Assembly (NCBI GenBank): GCA_009774535.1
Contig: VSNY01000014.1
Location: 1 to 39,921, forward strand
Length of the DNA: 39,921 nt
Source of the DNA: Lachnospiraceae bacterium
GTDB lineage: Bacteria > Bacillota > Clostridia > Lachnospirales > Lachnospiraceae
Reading direction: 5' to 3'
Positions within the stretch are counted from its first letter, which is position 1. Each line of letters opens with the position of its first letter. A model generated the notes under the pieces. The model was not told the origin of the DNA, ran no database searches, and saw only the letters and a program-made list of their open reading frames with translations. The position numbers were made by a program, and so were the translations under genes. This document shows positions 39,806-39,921 of the stretch, one piece after another.

Positions 39806-39921
39806 ATGGAAACAAGAGATTTGATATTAAGAAATTGGCAGGATAGCGATGCAAAGGCTTTATATGAAATGTGTCTTGACGAGACTTTGAGAAAAAGCGG
39901 GATTGATTTCTACAATTCGAT
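39806..39921 (+). CDS. GNAT-family N-acetyltransferase, 5' part
   Basis: The first 38 codons of a gene that runs off the window. The N-terminus METRDLILRNWQDSDAKAL has the RimJ/RimL-type acetyltransferase start, with the beta-strand LILR and the following acidic helix. These enzymes transfer acetyl from acetyl-CoA to protein N-termini, amines or antibiotics; the substrate cannot be judged from this fragment. GGAGGG lies eight bases before the ATG. Confidence 0.7.
   Translation, partial: METRDLILRNWQDSDAKALYEMCLDETLRKSGIDFYNS

Overview
The window looks like a chromosomal segment of a Gram-positive, endospore-forming-lineage Clostridia bacterium, most likely a Lachnospiraceae-type gut anaerobe. 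The reasons are the strong AGGAGG-type ribosome binding sites, classical sigma-A promoters with 17-base spacers, the Clostridial single-chain PurL, the DUF4358/DHHW pair, the clusters of large serine recombinases, and queuine-salvage genes of the kind known from Clostridioides. Base composition is moderate in most of the window and drops clearly in the restriction-modification segment (about 26.5-28.8 kb). No tRNA, rRNA or CRISPR array was seen.

Layout. (1) 1-2596: the end of a translationally coupled cassette (FkbH-like HAD protein, acyl carrier protein, MaoC hydratase, SDR reductase) that probably builds a small acyl group on a carrier protein for a glycan or metabolite. (2) 2601-8535: a compact element with serine recombinases at both ends pointing outward, one on the left (minus strand) and an overlapping pair on the right (plus strand), around a small unknown protein and an Rpn/PD-(D/E)XK-like nuclease. 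Its right edge abuts the 3' remnant of a peptidoglycan-binding protein gene. (3) 9.1-16.8 kb: recJ, a lipoprotein, an AEC transporter, a small XRE regulator, a DUF4358-DHHW pair and a COG2509-like flavoprotein. (4) 16.9-23.4 kb: a glycogen-debranching enzyme and the purC-purF-purB operon, all on the minus strand. (5) 23.4-26.4 kb: a divergently transcribed aminotransferase and a chemotaxis receptor, closed by a strong terminator. (6) 26.5-28.7 kb: an AT-rich type II restriction-modification pair. (7) 29.1-33.3 kb: an RpiB-type isomerase gene broken by an in-frame TAG, then an SH3 protein and a two-component system whose kinase carries an N-terminal CPBP/CAAX-protease-like membrane domain, preceded by an array of TGTAAG-type direct repeats. 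(8) 33.4-35.1 kb: a queuosine-salvage operon (QueL-like radical SAM enzyme plus YhhQ transporter) behind a class I preQ1 riboswitch with a terminator. (9) 35.1-39.9 kb: a WYL-domain remnant, purL, and the start of a GNAT acetyltransferase.

How the parts fit. purC, purF, purB and purL supply four steps of de novo IMP/AMP synthesis but sit in two transcription units on opposite strands. The riboswitch directly supports the queuosine assignment of the radical SAM gene. The most unusual items are the CPBP-histidine kinase fusion with its candidate operator array, the three-recombinase element and the broken isomerase gene.
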